From contig NC_064042.1 in assembly GCF_932526225.1 (NCBI RefSeq), positions 10,120,540 to 10,184,539 on the forward strand: DNA of 64,000 bases. Direction: 5' to 3'. This document shows positions 33,488-44,939 of this stretch, one piece after another (the first letter of the stretch is position 1; each line of letters begins with the position of its first letter). The stretch comes from Nematostella vectensis (taxonomy: Eukaryota; Cnidaria; Anthozoa; Actiniaria; Edwardsiidae). Position numbers and translations under genes: made by a program. The notes below the pieces were generated by a model. That model saw nothing but the letters and a program-made list of their open reading frames with translations, was not told the DNA's origin and made no database searches.

Positions 33488-36400
33488 ATATTGTATTATT
33501 TGTATGTATGAGTTTTGAGGGCCACAAGTTTACTAGTGTATTACACTATTAAGTGCCACCCTCTGTAAATAAAGTTATTATTATTATTATTATTTGATAG
33601 AAAATCTGCAATCCTAGACAAAATTTGAGGTACCCATGCACGATTTAATTCAATTCCACCACTTCCAATAAAAATGTTCATCTTATTTCCCTTTCTCGCC
33701 CAAAAAAACATTTTATGTGTAGCGAAATACTTAGAGAATGTGCATAAAATTTTCAGGGTGCCCAACATTGTTTTGAGGGGTTGGGGTGAGGGGACATGAA
33801 TCTAGGCACGCCCATCGATCGACTTAATTTAATCAAATTTATCAGTTTTGAACGGAATTATCATGAAAGGCCTGTGCTCTCTTTCATTGCTGATGCCTAA
33901 TTATTTGTTTTATGAAGTTCTTATCAGCTTACCATTTGTTCCTTTGGTTCCGTTTATTTTTGCGGCGATACGGACTTCAATCGATCCTTCAAGAACCCCA
34001 ACCTATTTCATAAACAATTTAATAAATCGTTAAATGAATAGCAGTGATTAGTCTGATATATCTAGTATTTCCATTTTTTAATACCTTTCCACTAGATTCC
34101 GGGAATTTAGTCATGATGACGATTTGCACGGTTAGAGATGACGCAACAGTGGCGACGAAAAATGACATTGTCACCAAGCCAACTAGGACCCAAGCTATTG
34201 CGAACAGACGCGCTTGAAACGACACGGCATATCTGTCGCCGTATCTTAGGAGAAATGTAAGGACGAGTCATTAACTGGAACTAGCAATAATAATGATGAT
34301 GCTGATTTTCGTGGTATTGACTATTATGGTAATGGTAATGATGATGGATGTGATGATGGCGTTGGTGGTGATGAGGCTGATGGCGATTATGATAGTGATC
34401 GATAATGATGATAATGATGATGAAGGGGATGGCAATGACGGTGATAATGATGCTGGGTGATGATGATGAAGATGATGTTGATAATGGTGATGAGGATGAT
34501 GAAGAAGATGATGATGACGTTGATGGCAATGATGAATATTATGACTGATAATGAAGGCGTTGATAGTGATATTGATGATGGCGATGATGACAATAGTGAT
34601 ATTGATGATGGCGATGATGATGCAATACAATACAACACTAATCTTTATTTACCAAGGGGAGGAAATTAAGCGAATTACAGTTTTCTAACATATGGCCCAT
34701 GATGATAGCGTTAACGGTGATGATGATCTCGTTGATCGCGATAAAGATATGTTTACATTAAAGATAACATTTGATTATAAGTGCAGACGAGATCATTGCA
34801 AATAAGATCCCCATACCCGACAGTGGTCATGGAAATGAACGCGCACCAGGTTCCTTCGAGCGCCCCGCGAAGAAAAGACGAGGGGAACTGCGCTTGGTTG
34901 TATCTGAAATCCTGTAGAACAATATTGATTCGTCATCACCATCACCCACATGAGATCACTTGCCAGATACACTATCCTTGCATGTGACAATTGTAAACAA
35001 ACTCGCCACGATGTACACTTGACCACGTGAACAGACTTACCATTATCTACAAAATCAGACCACGTGATCTTACTCAGCAGAAACAACATGAGACCACGTG
35101 GTGACTCATCATATACCAAATGAGACCACGTGATGTGACTCACCATAAACCACATGAGAGACCACTTGATGTGACTCACCATGAACCAAATGATACCTAG
35201 TGATGTGACTCACCGTGATCTACATGAGAACACGTGATGTGACTCACCATGAACCACATGATATCAGGTGATGTGACTAACCATGAACCACATGAGACCA
35301 CGTGATGTGACTCACCATGAACCACATGATACCACGTGATGTGACTCACCATGAACCACGTGATACTACGTGATGTGACTCACCATAAACCACATGAGAC
35401 CACGTGATATGACTCACAACATACCACATGAGACCACGTGATGTGACTCACCATGAACCACATAAAGTGAGTCACCATATACCACATAAGACCACGTGAT
35501 GTGACTCACCATGAACCACATGAGACCACGTGAAGTGACTCACCATTAGCCACATGAGACCACGTGATTTGACTCACCATGAACCAAATGAGACCACGTG
35601 AAGTGACTCACCATTAACCACATGAGACCACGTGATGTGACTCACCATGAACCAAATGAGACCACGTGAAGTGACTCACCATGAACCACATGAGACCACG
35701 TGAAGTGACTCACCATGAACCAAATGAGACCACGTGATGTGACTCACCATGAACCACATGAGACCACGTGAAGAGACTCACCATGAACCACAAAACCACG
35801 TGACGTGACTCACCATGAACCACATGATACCACGTGATTTGACTCACCATGAACCACATGAGACCACGTGAAGTGAATCACCATGAACCAGAAGACCACG
35901 TGATGTGACTCACCATGAACCACATGATACCACGTGATTTGACTCACCATGAACCACATGAGACCACGTGATGTGACTCACCATGAACCACATGAGACCA
36001 CGTGATTTGACTCACCATGAACCAAATGAGACCACGTGATGTGACTCACCATGAACCACATGAGACCACGTGATTTGACTCACCATGGACCACAAAACCA
36101 CGTGATGTGACTCACCATGAACCACATGAGACCACGTGATGTGACTCACCATGAACCACAAGACTACGTGATGTGGCTCACCATAAACCAAATGAGACCA
36201 CGTGATATGACTCACCATTAACCAAATGATACCACGTGATATGACTCACCATGAACCAAATGATACCACGTGGTGTGACTCACCATGAACCACATGACCA
36301 TTCCAGACAGAATCGACAGGACGATGATAAGCAGCACGAGTGGCCAGCACTGGAAAACTGACGAACCAACCATCCGCGCAAACACCTCCCCAGACAACTT

Positions 36401-39400
36401 CCGCCGGAAGTAGACGATAGATGACATCATTTTAAAGACTGGCACAAACACGTGGTCGTCATCTTGACCGACCTCGCCTTCCGGTTCAGTCAGAGGAAAG
36501 CTGAGGTCAGCGGACATTCGTATGCTTTTTCTGACGTCATATTGGCTTGGCTTGTGGCTTTGAATGTTTGATGTAATGTATTTAATCACGGTTTCTCTGT
36601 GGTTGTGACATTTTCCGCACGCATGCGCAATAAAGGTGTTCAAGAATCGAGGAAAGGATCCTTCTGGCAGAGCAGGCGCGGTTGTGTTGGTGGTCAGCGG
36701 AGGTAGGGTCCACCAGTTTGTAAAGAACCTTTTTGGACACCGACACGTTTCTGTTAAATGAAAAATAAAATTTTTGTTTGAAAGCCAACGAAATGAAAAC
36801 GATGAGATACATTTAGCAAACACACCGACTCTGCTCCCAATAAACTTAATAACTAATAAGGATATATCAGATCTCATGAAAAACATACCTACATATATAG
36901 CCTTAGAAAATGGCCCAGTCCCCTCTGCTGTAAATGCAGCCACTCGGACGCTGTAGACCGTGTAGGATTGGAGACCTGGTACTAATGCGCCCATCTCAGG
37001 ATCCAAAACTCGTATAGTCATCGCGTCCTTTGATCTTGGCTCCTTATCAGCAGTACTGACCGGGTACAGCTGTATATAGTACCCTAGAATGACTCCATTC
37101 CGGTCCCCAAGTGGAACAGGGCCCCACTGAACAGAGACCTTGTGAGGGCTTGTCTTATTGACAGCGGACAGGCCGGTGGGCGCAGCGCTTGGAGCTGCGA
37201 TAACAACACGTCATAATCTTAATAACCACACCGATGCTTCTTATATCTTACTCGTCGCGTGACCTACCTGTCTGCTCCGTTGTCACGTTAACACAGGATG
37301 ACGTCATACTCTGGCCGTCACTGGTCAGCGTCGCCACCCTGACGCAGTAATCCCTATGCGCGCGCAGCCCGAGCAACACCACTGAGTGCACGTCAGCTGA
37401 CACAATTACGTGACCAGCTTCTGGAGAGGAGACCACGTGACTGACCGCACGACGGTTCCTAGAGGATGCTGGGAAGATAGGTAGAATGGTGTAGGTGACG
37501 TTGTAACCACGAACCCGGATGTCAGGGTTTTCGTACGTGACTGGCTGCCAGCTGATAATCACGGAGGAAGATGTGCTTGTCCCTGGGGTGATGCGGCTGG
37601 GAGGGACTGGGCACATGAAAATAATTGTAGCAAAAAGTTATACAGGCTAAAAGTTATGGGCATTGAGGAGTGAGGTGCACGTCTATCCTGGCCTTCCCTT
37701 TATGATTCGCTAAGCATAATAGCAAGCGAAGGTACTTTGCTATATTAAAGAGCCTCTGTTAGCGGCCAATTTGTTTTTCTTGCAAACTGCCTAACATAAA
37801 AAGCACCCATTTTTATTTGTTGATTTGGGAGAGCTATTGATATATTTCCCATTAATATGATTAAGGGAAAGTATAAAGATTTTTTAGATGGTTATTTCGA
37901 TTTTTTTCAATACAAAATCTATTCCAAATGAAAATAATTACAAATGTTTGGTTGACTAGGGCCCCCTAAAGTGTCCATAGGACAAATACCATAAACAAAA
38001 CCATTCTTGGATAAATAGTGTCATATTCTCTGTTTTCTTCTTCTCACGAGCAGCAGTACCTTTCTTCAAATTTTCGATGAATTCATTGCGCTCGTACGCA
38101 GCTATTAAATATACCATGAAAGCTTGCATAGTGAGAGATTGAAGTATTCCTTACCGGGGCATGCTCTAATTCCTAAACATTTCCGAGAATCTACTCCGTT
38201 AAGCCTCGTTTTGATGTATATAGGAGGTGGGGCGATGCACGTGCGGTCACGTGACTGAGTGCCATCGCCGCACGTAGCACTGCACGCGGACCATTCGCCC
38301 CAGGCTCCCGAAGAGGCAGCGCCATATCGTTCATCTAAAACAATAAGCAGCATTTATTGAATAAAGACGGTGCAACAGTCAGATAGATTAACGCCTTTCC
38401 TTTTCTTTTTCTTCTCCAGAGGATATCGAGCTGCTTATCTACGGGTCTATCCCTAAACTAAACTGCTGAAACATTCATCCAATATAGTTTTCTATTGTTT
38501 CTTGGCTTTGAGTACTTTATTGGGCCAAAAATGCGTATATGATTTTCAATTTCTTTCCATTAAGATATATATTTTAGTAAAAAGAAGCGTTTTCACTGGA
38601 AGAAGAATATTCTCAAGTTGGCTTCAGTTTTTAAGGCTTTGTTTTAAGAGATCTATCTAATTCAACAGCAAAATAGAGGGCGTGGACGCTACTTCGGGCC
38701 CAGTTGACACTAAGATTAGAAAATACGCCCATAATTTTGGTCTCTCGCTTCCAACGTATAAGACCTCACCTGGCTTATAGCGAATAAGATACTTGCTGGT
38801 CAGCGGTCTAACGTACAATCCATCCGGGAATCTAGCTCCTACGGACAGATGGTCGTTTCCCCGACCTTGAGCCATCAAAGCTTGCAGGTAGTAGATAGAG
38901 CCCTCTGATAGGTCGATCGGCTGGGATTTCTGTTTCGCCCCAAATCTAAAAGGGACAGAAAGAAAGGGACTTGTGTCTGCCTCTATTTTAGTACACACCC
39001 GTTACGTAAATGTTACGTGATTAGTACTCGTAATGGATCCGTGAACAGAGGCGTGATTGGACTTGATTGCTCTTAAAACATGCAAGAGAAGGATATCATC
39101 ACTGTACTTGTGACTGCGACGGGGATATCTTTGTAATAATGCTTTGTAATCTGTGTTTATCGAGGGTAGCACATTTAACCGAATATACAGTTTTCTAACA
39201 TATGGCCCTCGGTTAGTAAGCATTTTCACTGTGGGTGGTCACTGCCAGAGGGTTTATTGCGTCCCCAGTGGTTCCCTTCGGTTAAGGTTAGTGTAGTGCA
39301 GCTTGAAGAGACGGGACCTCCGGTTTAGTGTCCTTATCCGAGAAGACTGGAAACACGGGAGGATAACTTCAACTCACTTGTGACACAAATTCGAATCAAG

Positions 39401-42400
39401 GCAGGAACCCTGAAAAAATCCCCCTTTTGAGCCAGGATTCGAACCTGGGCCACAGACCCGAGACTATCACGTAACTACGACGTGAGTGTACACGTTAATA
39501 TGTCGAATACACTTGAATATGCGTAGACTATCACGTACTATGACGAGAATGCACACGTGATAATTCGGAGACTATGACGTGATTGCGACGTGAGTGCACA
39601 CGTGAATATGTCGGGTATACTTAAATATGCGAAGACTATCATGTGACTATGACGAGAGTGCAAACGTAAGTATGCGGAGACTATCACGTGATTGCGACTT
39701 AAGATGAAGTGAATGGGTCGGGACTGCTTGTTGATATCACGTGATTGAATGTGTGAATAAGAAGTACCCTTGTGAAGTCTGCTGGAATACATCATCAATA
39801 ACAAGCAGGAATTACACTTACTTATCCCACTTCCTAAAATCCGTCCAGCTAGCAATCCAAATAATCTTCCGTGCATTGATCACATGATGGTCTGTGCTGA
39901 TTGACAGCTCGCATTGGTCGTCACATGACATGTAAAATGTGTAGTTTCCAGTCTCTGGTGCCACAAAATAGGCGGTAAGCCGCTGACCATAGTTATCCCC
40001 GCGCCCACCGCTGTCTTCGAAGTCAGCAATAGAGACTGAGACCGAAGGAGTTGCAGGAAAACGTGAATCTACTTTAAGAGCTTCAACTGTGTCAGGAATA
40101 ATGCCATCCCAGAATTCCTTTAGCACGCCGAAATGATCTGTCATATATAGATAGATACGCGAACTATGGTTTAAATAATTGTAAAAATATATATACACAT
40201 GTGAACAAACATATAAGATGTGCAGCCATAGTTATCATATACAAAGTGCAAAAAAAAATTGGCGATTCTTCAACATAAAAGACCGCTCTTTTGCGGCCGG
40301 TCGGTTTGTTTCTATACACAGGAAAAACGTTTAAGTGCCGTCTTGGCCGCAAGCACGTACATATAAAACCTTGCTTTTCAAAACCTAGAAACAAGCTTTT
40401 TGCTCGTAATCTTCGAAAATACCTAAAAACGGTGTATTGTAGATGGGCATCATTTTGATGCTTTGTGTTTTATATTTTTTTAAGAAAAAGAAATCCAGCA
40501 TCTTTTAGTTAATGTTTGTACGTTTGTACCGTAACAGATGCACAGGTGTGAATTCATAGCGAAATGGATAACTCCGAATTCATAGCGTTGTTAGGATCAT
40601 GCTAATTATCTTTGAGTGTTGTAATGGACTAATCACCACGATAAGACTAGAATCACTAACAGAAAATATTCTGCACATCTTAAATTATCAACGAGTCCAT
40701 GGATGGCTTAGGAATTTTATAGACATTTACAACAAATAAAACCTTAAATAGAAAAAACCGTCAAATAAATCATTCATTTTCAGAAGCTATTCTCAGACGT
40801 CATCTTGAATGTATATATATAAAAGGACCAAGTTAGCATTCTCGTGGAATATATCGTATCTTTTCACGTGTGGATGGTATCAGAGAAATTCCTGTATACA
40901 CTTTTTTATATGAGTATTTTTTATAAGAACGTCCAGGCTAAGATTTAACCAAATCTTACAGGCGCGTTCCCATGATTGGCCGACAGGGGTGCGCAGTCAT
41001 AGGTATCACATGGAAAAAGCATAGTATTTGAAGATTCCCACTTTTTGGCTGCGCGCGCACCCCCCTCCCCCCCCCCCCCCTATGTACGCGCCTGTCCTAA
41101 GAACTACAGAGGCTCACATTGCAGCAAAATATTGTTCTGTTAGTCTGATGCGTTCTAGAGTGCAGAGTCAAATTGTGTTCATATTACCAATTCTATATAT
41201 TATTGCTATTGATCATTTGTGTAATTGTTCAAAGAACAACTAAAAGTTCTTATATAAAAAAAACCAGTGTAACCATGAATAATATTCAGATCGTATTCCT
41301 GTGTTTGGTTACGCTTAGAGGCGCGAAATTTTGCACACTGAACTCTATTACACTTCTTTTTATGCGTTTTAAAAGTCACCATAAAAATTATTACCACAAA
41401 TACTTTTTTATGCTACTCTTCTAAAAGAACTTCTTATGGGCACTTTCTAATGTGAATCATGCTATCTGATTGTGCTATCTGTGGTTATAAAACAGGGAAA
41501 ACACACATTTCGCTTGGGGGCTGTTTCAAAGAGTTATACTTTTGTAACTACAAGTACTTTATTGCATCCCTTCCCACCTGCTGAGGGCATAACCATGTTT
41601 TACGAGTAGCATTATGCTATTGTCATTGTTTTCCATGCTGTTTACTGCTTTATAGCTGCGCGTGTGAATTTTGGGAATTTTCGTTTTGGTTGACACCGCT
41701 AAAATTTAGAAAGCGGAAAAAAGTATAAAATATAGTTATCTTAGTAAAGCGGAAGCCCGTAAGAGTTCGTACCGTTTAATGGAAATTTTGTTAAACGTGT
41801 TAATGAATGTACAAGACCTACTACGGATAACAATATGCAAATATGAGATAGCAAAACTGCTGGTTACGGCGTCATAACAACGGGTGGTATTTTTGTAATA
41901 AAACATAGAATTTGCGGTTAAAGAGTTAACCTTTTGAAAAAAAGGCGGTTTTTATATTCTTTTAGGCTGTCGTGTGTGTGGTTGGATTTAAAACAGGTTG
42001 AAATGTATAAATACATTGAAAATGAAAGATAAAAATTAAAGATAAAATAAAAAAGTTATTTTTTAAAGATGCCTTCATTTTCACAGTCTTAAGCTATAGG
42101 TTGAATTGGAATCCTTAAATCGGCATATGTTCCTAACAAGATCCTAGCTTTTTCACGAATGAATATATTGATTAAACGGACTTGATTATTGCCTGTTCAA
42201 GAAAGTGCATACACCGTTAATTAGGAACTAAGGCGATATCAGTAAATTGCAAATTGTTTACGGCCAACAGAAAAATTGTTTTAGTTTGTTACCAATAACA
42301 ACTGGTTATATTGAACCTTGATCAAAATAAAAAAGGCAATTAAAACATATGAGACATAATAAATGTTAATTTTCCAAATTTTAGAAATATATATGATGCG

Positions 42401-42750
42401 TCTTTATCATCAATTTCTTGCTTATTTTCTAAGCGTACTACTAAGTGAAGCATCGGTATCGAATTTATTCAGCTATTTAATAATTAGATTACTGTCTCTC
42501 TTTTTTTTAAGTCTATAACATTGGCTAATTTTTATTAGATCGCCATCTATACTATAAAAATGTCGAGTTATTTAATGGTAAATCTAATTCTACGCAGTGT
42601 TATAGGCAAGTCAAAATCTAGAGGAGATAACCACTAGACTTCCTAACTCTTACTGTTACTTTGTCACTTACCTTGGGATACGCAAGGAATAACGTCTTTG
42701 AAGGATTTATTTGAGAGTTGGCTAAAAAAACATGGACAGAATACCAAAAT
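29511..42750 (-). CDS. Gene B: paralogue of gene A with canonical TTVGYGD filter (5' end incomplete)
   Basis: Exons on the minus strand, in gene order: one ending 42672 (acceptor about 42749), 39822-40137, 38770-38945, 38155-38334, 37268-37606, 36889-37194, 36284-36750, 34817-34911, 34085-34244, 33933-34002, 32016-32296, 30384-30555, 29511-29713. All phases match gene A, and from the first PA14 exon the frame is open for 921 codons including the stop. Domains: PA14, TSP1 (WSACSATCGDG), two FN3, S1 half, M1 (ending SGMVMWFM), pore loop TWCAFISMTTVG plus YGDRYAVSFQARLFAIAWVL, M3, S2 halves (VGVLEGSIEV; GVLIDALGATRTD), M4 (VTLGALIGAVLCGLIYTC) and a basic tail. The exon at 42672 encodes SFKDVIPCVSQ, matching gene A SFKEVMGCVSK. 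The first coding exon with the signal peptide was not located. Predicted role as for gene A: a surface potassium channel with an adhesion-like ectodomain. Confidence 0.83.
30040..30383. repeat. CACGTG-rich minisatellite abutting the gene B M4 exon donor
   Basis: About ten degenerate copies of a roughly 28-bp unit near GTACATGTCACGTGATAGG plus AGTAACGTC. The array runs up to the 5' splice site of the M4 exon (donor at 30383 on the minus strand), and the donor-flanking sequence itself resembles a truncated unit. Confidence 0.82.
30760..30850. mobile_element. pogo/Tigger-like inverted-repeat remnants
   Basis: Two copies of GAACCTCCATATAAYGGACA (30761 and 30814), the second preceded by CAGTA. 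The motif resembles ends of Tc1/mariner-superfamily pogo elements. No transposase seen. Confidence 0.5.
30976..31332. mobile_element. MITE with TACCGTAAT...ATTACGGTA ends
   Basis: Left end TACCGTAATGATTCGAATAAG and right end ending CTTATTCGAATTATTACGGTA are inverse complements with one mismatch. The terminal TAs fit a mariner-type TA target. It is non-coding and lies in the gene B intron between the S2 and M4 exons. Confidence 0.7.
32850..33597 (+). mobile_element. 5'-truncated non-LTR retrotransposon (CR1/L2/jockey-like) 3' end
   Basis: The frame encodes the C-terminal tail seen after the reverse transcriptase in CR1/L2/jockey-type LINEs: FSYAGTVWQ, then LQKRAARLILN, RLQWLPF, and near the end FTVNAIRKWNNLEASIKK. 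It ends in (ATT)n at 33573-33597, a typical 3' tail of such elements. It is inserted antisense in the gene B intron between the exons at 33933 and 32296. T-runs and a (TA)n tract lie in its 3' UTR. No reverse transcriptase remains, so it is dead. Confidence 0.85.
34085..34244 (-). other. Gene B exon with YGD and M3 helix
   Basis: After acceptor TTCTCCTAAG one base completes the filter Gly, then YGDRYAVSFQARLFAIAW, with the helix running to VATVASSLTVQIVIM. Donor GTATTA. It is 160 nt, as in gene A, and phase-compatible with the pore exon at 34817-34911. Confidence 0.88.
34270..34650. repeat. (GAT)n-rich degenerate trinucleotide tract in gene B filter intron
   Basis: Roughly 370 bases of imperfect GAT/GGT/AAT trinucleotides inside the intron that splits the selectivity-filter codon. 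Long low-complexity ORFs on both strands are artefacts. Confidence 0.88.
34817..34911 (-). other. Gene B exon, pore helix with TTVG of the potassium filter
   Basis: Acceptor TTGTTCTACAG, donor GTATGG. It encodes DFRYNQAQFPSSFLRGALEG then TWCAFISMTTVG, with the last Gly split after two bases. Joined to the next exon it gives TTVGYGD, the canonical potassium-channel signature. It is 95 nt (3n+2), matching the phase required by M1 (phase 0) and the next exon. Confidence 0.9.
35075..36290. repeat. ~34-bp minisatellite built from a 5' splice site of gene B
   Basis: About 38 degenerate copies. On the minus strand the unit reads ATGTGGTTCATGGTGAGTCA followed by CATCACGTGGTCTC. The first thirteen bases are the last codons of the M1 exon (encoding MWFM) and the following GTGAGTCAC is its splice donor (real donor at 36283). 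Every unit also carries a CACGTG palindrome. The array fills most of the intron between the M1 and pore exons. Confidence 0.93.
36284..36750 (-). other. Gene B exon, GluR-like S1 half-domain and M1 helix
   Basis: Encodes TCRCPKRFFTNWWTLPP, GSFPRFLNTF, SADLSFPLTEPEGE, DDDHVFVPVFKMMSSIVYF and M1 FQCWPLVLLIIVLSILSG then MVMWFM. It leaves in phase 0 at donor GTGAGT. The preceding 138-base intron is also open, so intron retention would keep frame. Confidence 0.88.
36889..38334 (-). other. Gene B TSP1 and FN3-FN3 exons
   Basis: Exons 38155-38334 (TSP1: GEWSACSATCGDGTQSRD and CLGIRACPG), 37268-37606 (FN3: VIISWQP, RGYNVTYTI, RAHRDYCVRVATLTSDG) and 36889-37194 (FN3: SYTVYSVRVAAFTAEGTG). All are phase 1-1. 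The second FN3 exon is nearly identical to that of gene A, closer than most other parts. Confidence 0.9.
37607..38154. other. Gene B intron between TSP1 and first FN3 exon
   Basis: About 550 AT-rich bases with no coding sequence or clear repeat. Confidence 0.5.
39280..39480 (-). mobile_element. Possible tRNA-derived SINE
   Basis: On the minus strand there is GGCCCAGGTTCGAATCCTGGC, a perfect tRNA T-arm/B-box hairpin. It is followed by a second GATTCGAAT and a region TCTTCTCGGATAAGGACAC that I associate with widespread invertebrate SINE bodies. A full cloverleaf cannot be drawn, so it is not called as a functional tRNA. It lies in a gene B intron. Confidence 0.45.
39465..39745. repeat. Degenerate tandem repeat with ACGTGA/CACGTG words in gene B intron
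   Basis: Units of about 50-65 bases containing GACTATCACGTGAYTRYGAC and ACACGTRAATATGTCG. About four copies, 80 bases downstream of the first PA14 exon donor. Confidence 0.7.
40138..42671. other. Gene B intron 2, no gene seen
   Basis: AT-rich, 2.5 kb, with short ORFs only. A C homopolymer lies near 41,061-41,079. It matches gene A intron 2 in position and phase, though gene A's is only 1 kb. Confidence 0.6.
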
Positions 42751-44728
42751 CTATAGAAGAAAAAAAAACATAGCTATCAGCATGAAGCCGTCCTAAAGGG
42801 TAACCTATTTTGTAATGATTTTCGATTAGAATTCTTCGTACCAGTGCAATTAGGTGTAGCGGTTTCATTTCTCTGTTCCTCAATCATCTATAAGAGGAAG
42901 GTCAAATCCCAACGCTATCCGTTTTCTTATTTCTTATGGCCCTTCTGGGCTTCGTACTTCAAAACCAGCTTTACTTTATATGAATGATTTGCAATCGTAT
43001 AAATAATAAATCGTGCGAGAGAAAGCACATAACATCGAGCTGGACCGAACACTTAATGAACGATTCCTTGATTGAATATTCGCCTATCGTAGTAGCGCTG
43101 TAATTGATTGATAAGCTAATAATTATTAATTTCAAAGCTTTAGAGTAAATTTTTTGTTTTGGTTGTTCAGTTGTTGCTATGATAATTTTGTGATAAATAC
43201 TATACGGGTCACAAATTATACGGTGGACAGCGAAACTAGAATCAAAGGTGTTAATGGGATAAAATCTGATATGAAACCTGCTGTATTTGAATTGTCTTCT
43301 CAGAAAAATGATTTTCCTGTTTGACTTTTTTTGACGGGTTATCAACGAATGTCAGAATAAAAGTCTTTTTTTTTCTTTAAGTAAAAATAGAATCGCACTA
43401 TTATGTTTAAAGGGAATATATATTCAAAAGTGAACTCAATACTAAAGGTAGTTTGCCCGTTAAAATATGACTTGGGATACGCATCACGACTAATTCTTGC
43501 ACTTTGTTTACAATAAATGTGTGCAATATATATTTATTCTGTCTGTAAGCCAGACTGGGCAAGGAAATCAAGCGTTCTTTAGAGTGTTAAGACGGGATTG
43601 CAATAAGTAAGAGCAAACAAGCTGTTAAAGGTGATTTAACGTGAAAACTGCTTATATGCCCCCGATCCAAGAAATAATCAGTGGTCAGATTTGGTGACCA
43701 ATGCCAGTCAATACCGCTCCTTCTTAATTTGTAATCTCGAGTGGCGCCAAACCAAAGCGTCATTAACTATTCAAGTTAAATCAGGCCAATAAATGCACAG
43801 TGGCATATGCCTCGAGCCAAGAATAATCAGTGAACAGATTAGCTAGGTGAAAAACCAATGCGGCTCGTTTACAAATTAGATATATCGAATACTGCTATAC
43901 CGACCTAACTGACGAATGTATAAAAGCCACGCCCCCTACTTAGTTGCTCTCGAATATTCTTTGATATATTTACTAGAAAAAACGTATTTGTAGTTGAATA
44001 CAATATCCCTCCATGATTTACACAGCATTTTTTTTTCTTTTTTTTTTCTCTTTTTTTCATGGATTAAAGCTTCTTCAGTGAAGTTGACATTTACATCGCA
44101 AATAATTGCATTCAGCTCTGTCAAAGTGCACAATGAAAATAGCATTCAGATCTTTACAATAAACCTTTTCTGTTAGTAGTAAATTTCAATTTAATTCTAA
44201 ATGAAAACGTTTGCGCGCGAAGAGGCCATTGCTATGGTAATCCTGACTTAACAACGCTATGCCGTAACATGTTATAGAATACCCAAAATGATAAAGTGCC
44301 CCTAGCTTCTAATTCTTTTTAATTCCTCTAGCTTGTTTTTAATATTTAAGTACTTATCCTGAGATGAAGAATAGGTAAAGAGTATTCATATGACATCAGA
44401 AAGATTCTCGAAATTTGACTAAAAAAAGATACAAGCGTTTGAAAATAACCCTTTTGTCAGATTTGGACCCCATAGAATGAGCCCGCGCGTGGTCTGGACA
44501 GCGGGCACTTCCATCAAGCTAAAATGTGCAATAGAATTTTTTACCGAGTAGCTAATGAATTTCTAATTCTCTTTCGGAGAGTTCCGTAATTTTAAGTTAA
44601 ATCGCTTTATTTCATCTTTCTTTTTTTTTTTCGTAATACGATCGCTTAATGAAAAATAAGTCTTCCCTTTACGACGGCTTTTCTTTTTAATAAAGTAACC
44701 CTATTTTGGGTGAAATAACAAATCTTAT
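42751..44728. other. Upstream of known gene B exons, no gene assigned
   Basis: Should contain the first coding exon and promoter of gene B. One minus-strand candidate, ATG at about 42873 encoding MKPLHLIAL before GTACGA, has the wrong phase for the next exon and is not accepted. AT-rich otherwise. Confidence 0.4.
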
Positions 44729-44939
44729 CTTACACCAGGGGCTCATAAGTAGGGGCAATCAACTTCCTCATGTTCTGGTACTATTCTTGGTTTGCATGTG
44801 ACGTCACGCTCATTAGCATAACCACCCGGCGGCCATGTTGGAGGTCTAAACACATTTCGCGGCGCTAGTGAAAACGCTCGAAAGTTTGATAACAAACTCA
44901 TCAAAAACAAACAAAGGGCCGTTTTGTTATACTGTTGTT

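Larger units (their letters stand above)
38770..40137 (-). other. Gene B PA14 exons
   Basis: Exons 39822-40137 (HFGVLKEFWDG, GQRLTAYFVAPETGNYTFYM, SCDDQCELSISTDHH) and 38770-38945 (SIYYLQALMAQGRGNDHLSV, GARFPDGLYVRPLTSKYLI). Together they form one PA14 domain. The second exon is 176 nt, identical in length to gene A. Confidence 0.88.

Noticed and set aside
34271-34669. His/Ile- or Asp-rich ORFs
   Set aside because: Low-complexity GAT trinucleotide tract lying inside a gene B intron.
35075-36290. CRISPR-like array
   Set aside because: Units are contiguous without unique spacers, the host is clearly eukaryotic, and the unit is a copy of an exon-intron junction.
39430-39452. Functional tRNA gene
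   Set aside because: Only the T-arm/B-box is convincing; acceptor stem, D-arm and anticodon arm do not form.
42841-42875. Candidate first exon of gene B (MKPLHLIAL before GTACGA)
   Set aside because: It ends in phase 0, whereas the exon ending at 42672 needs an incoming phase-1 exon, and the donor is weak.
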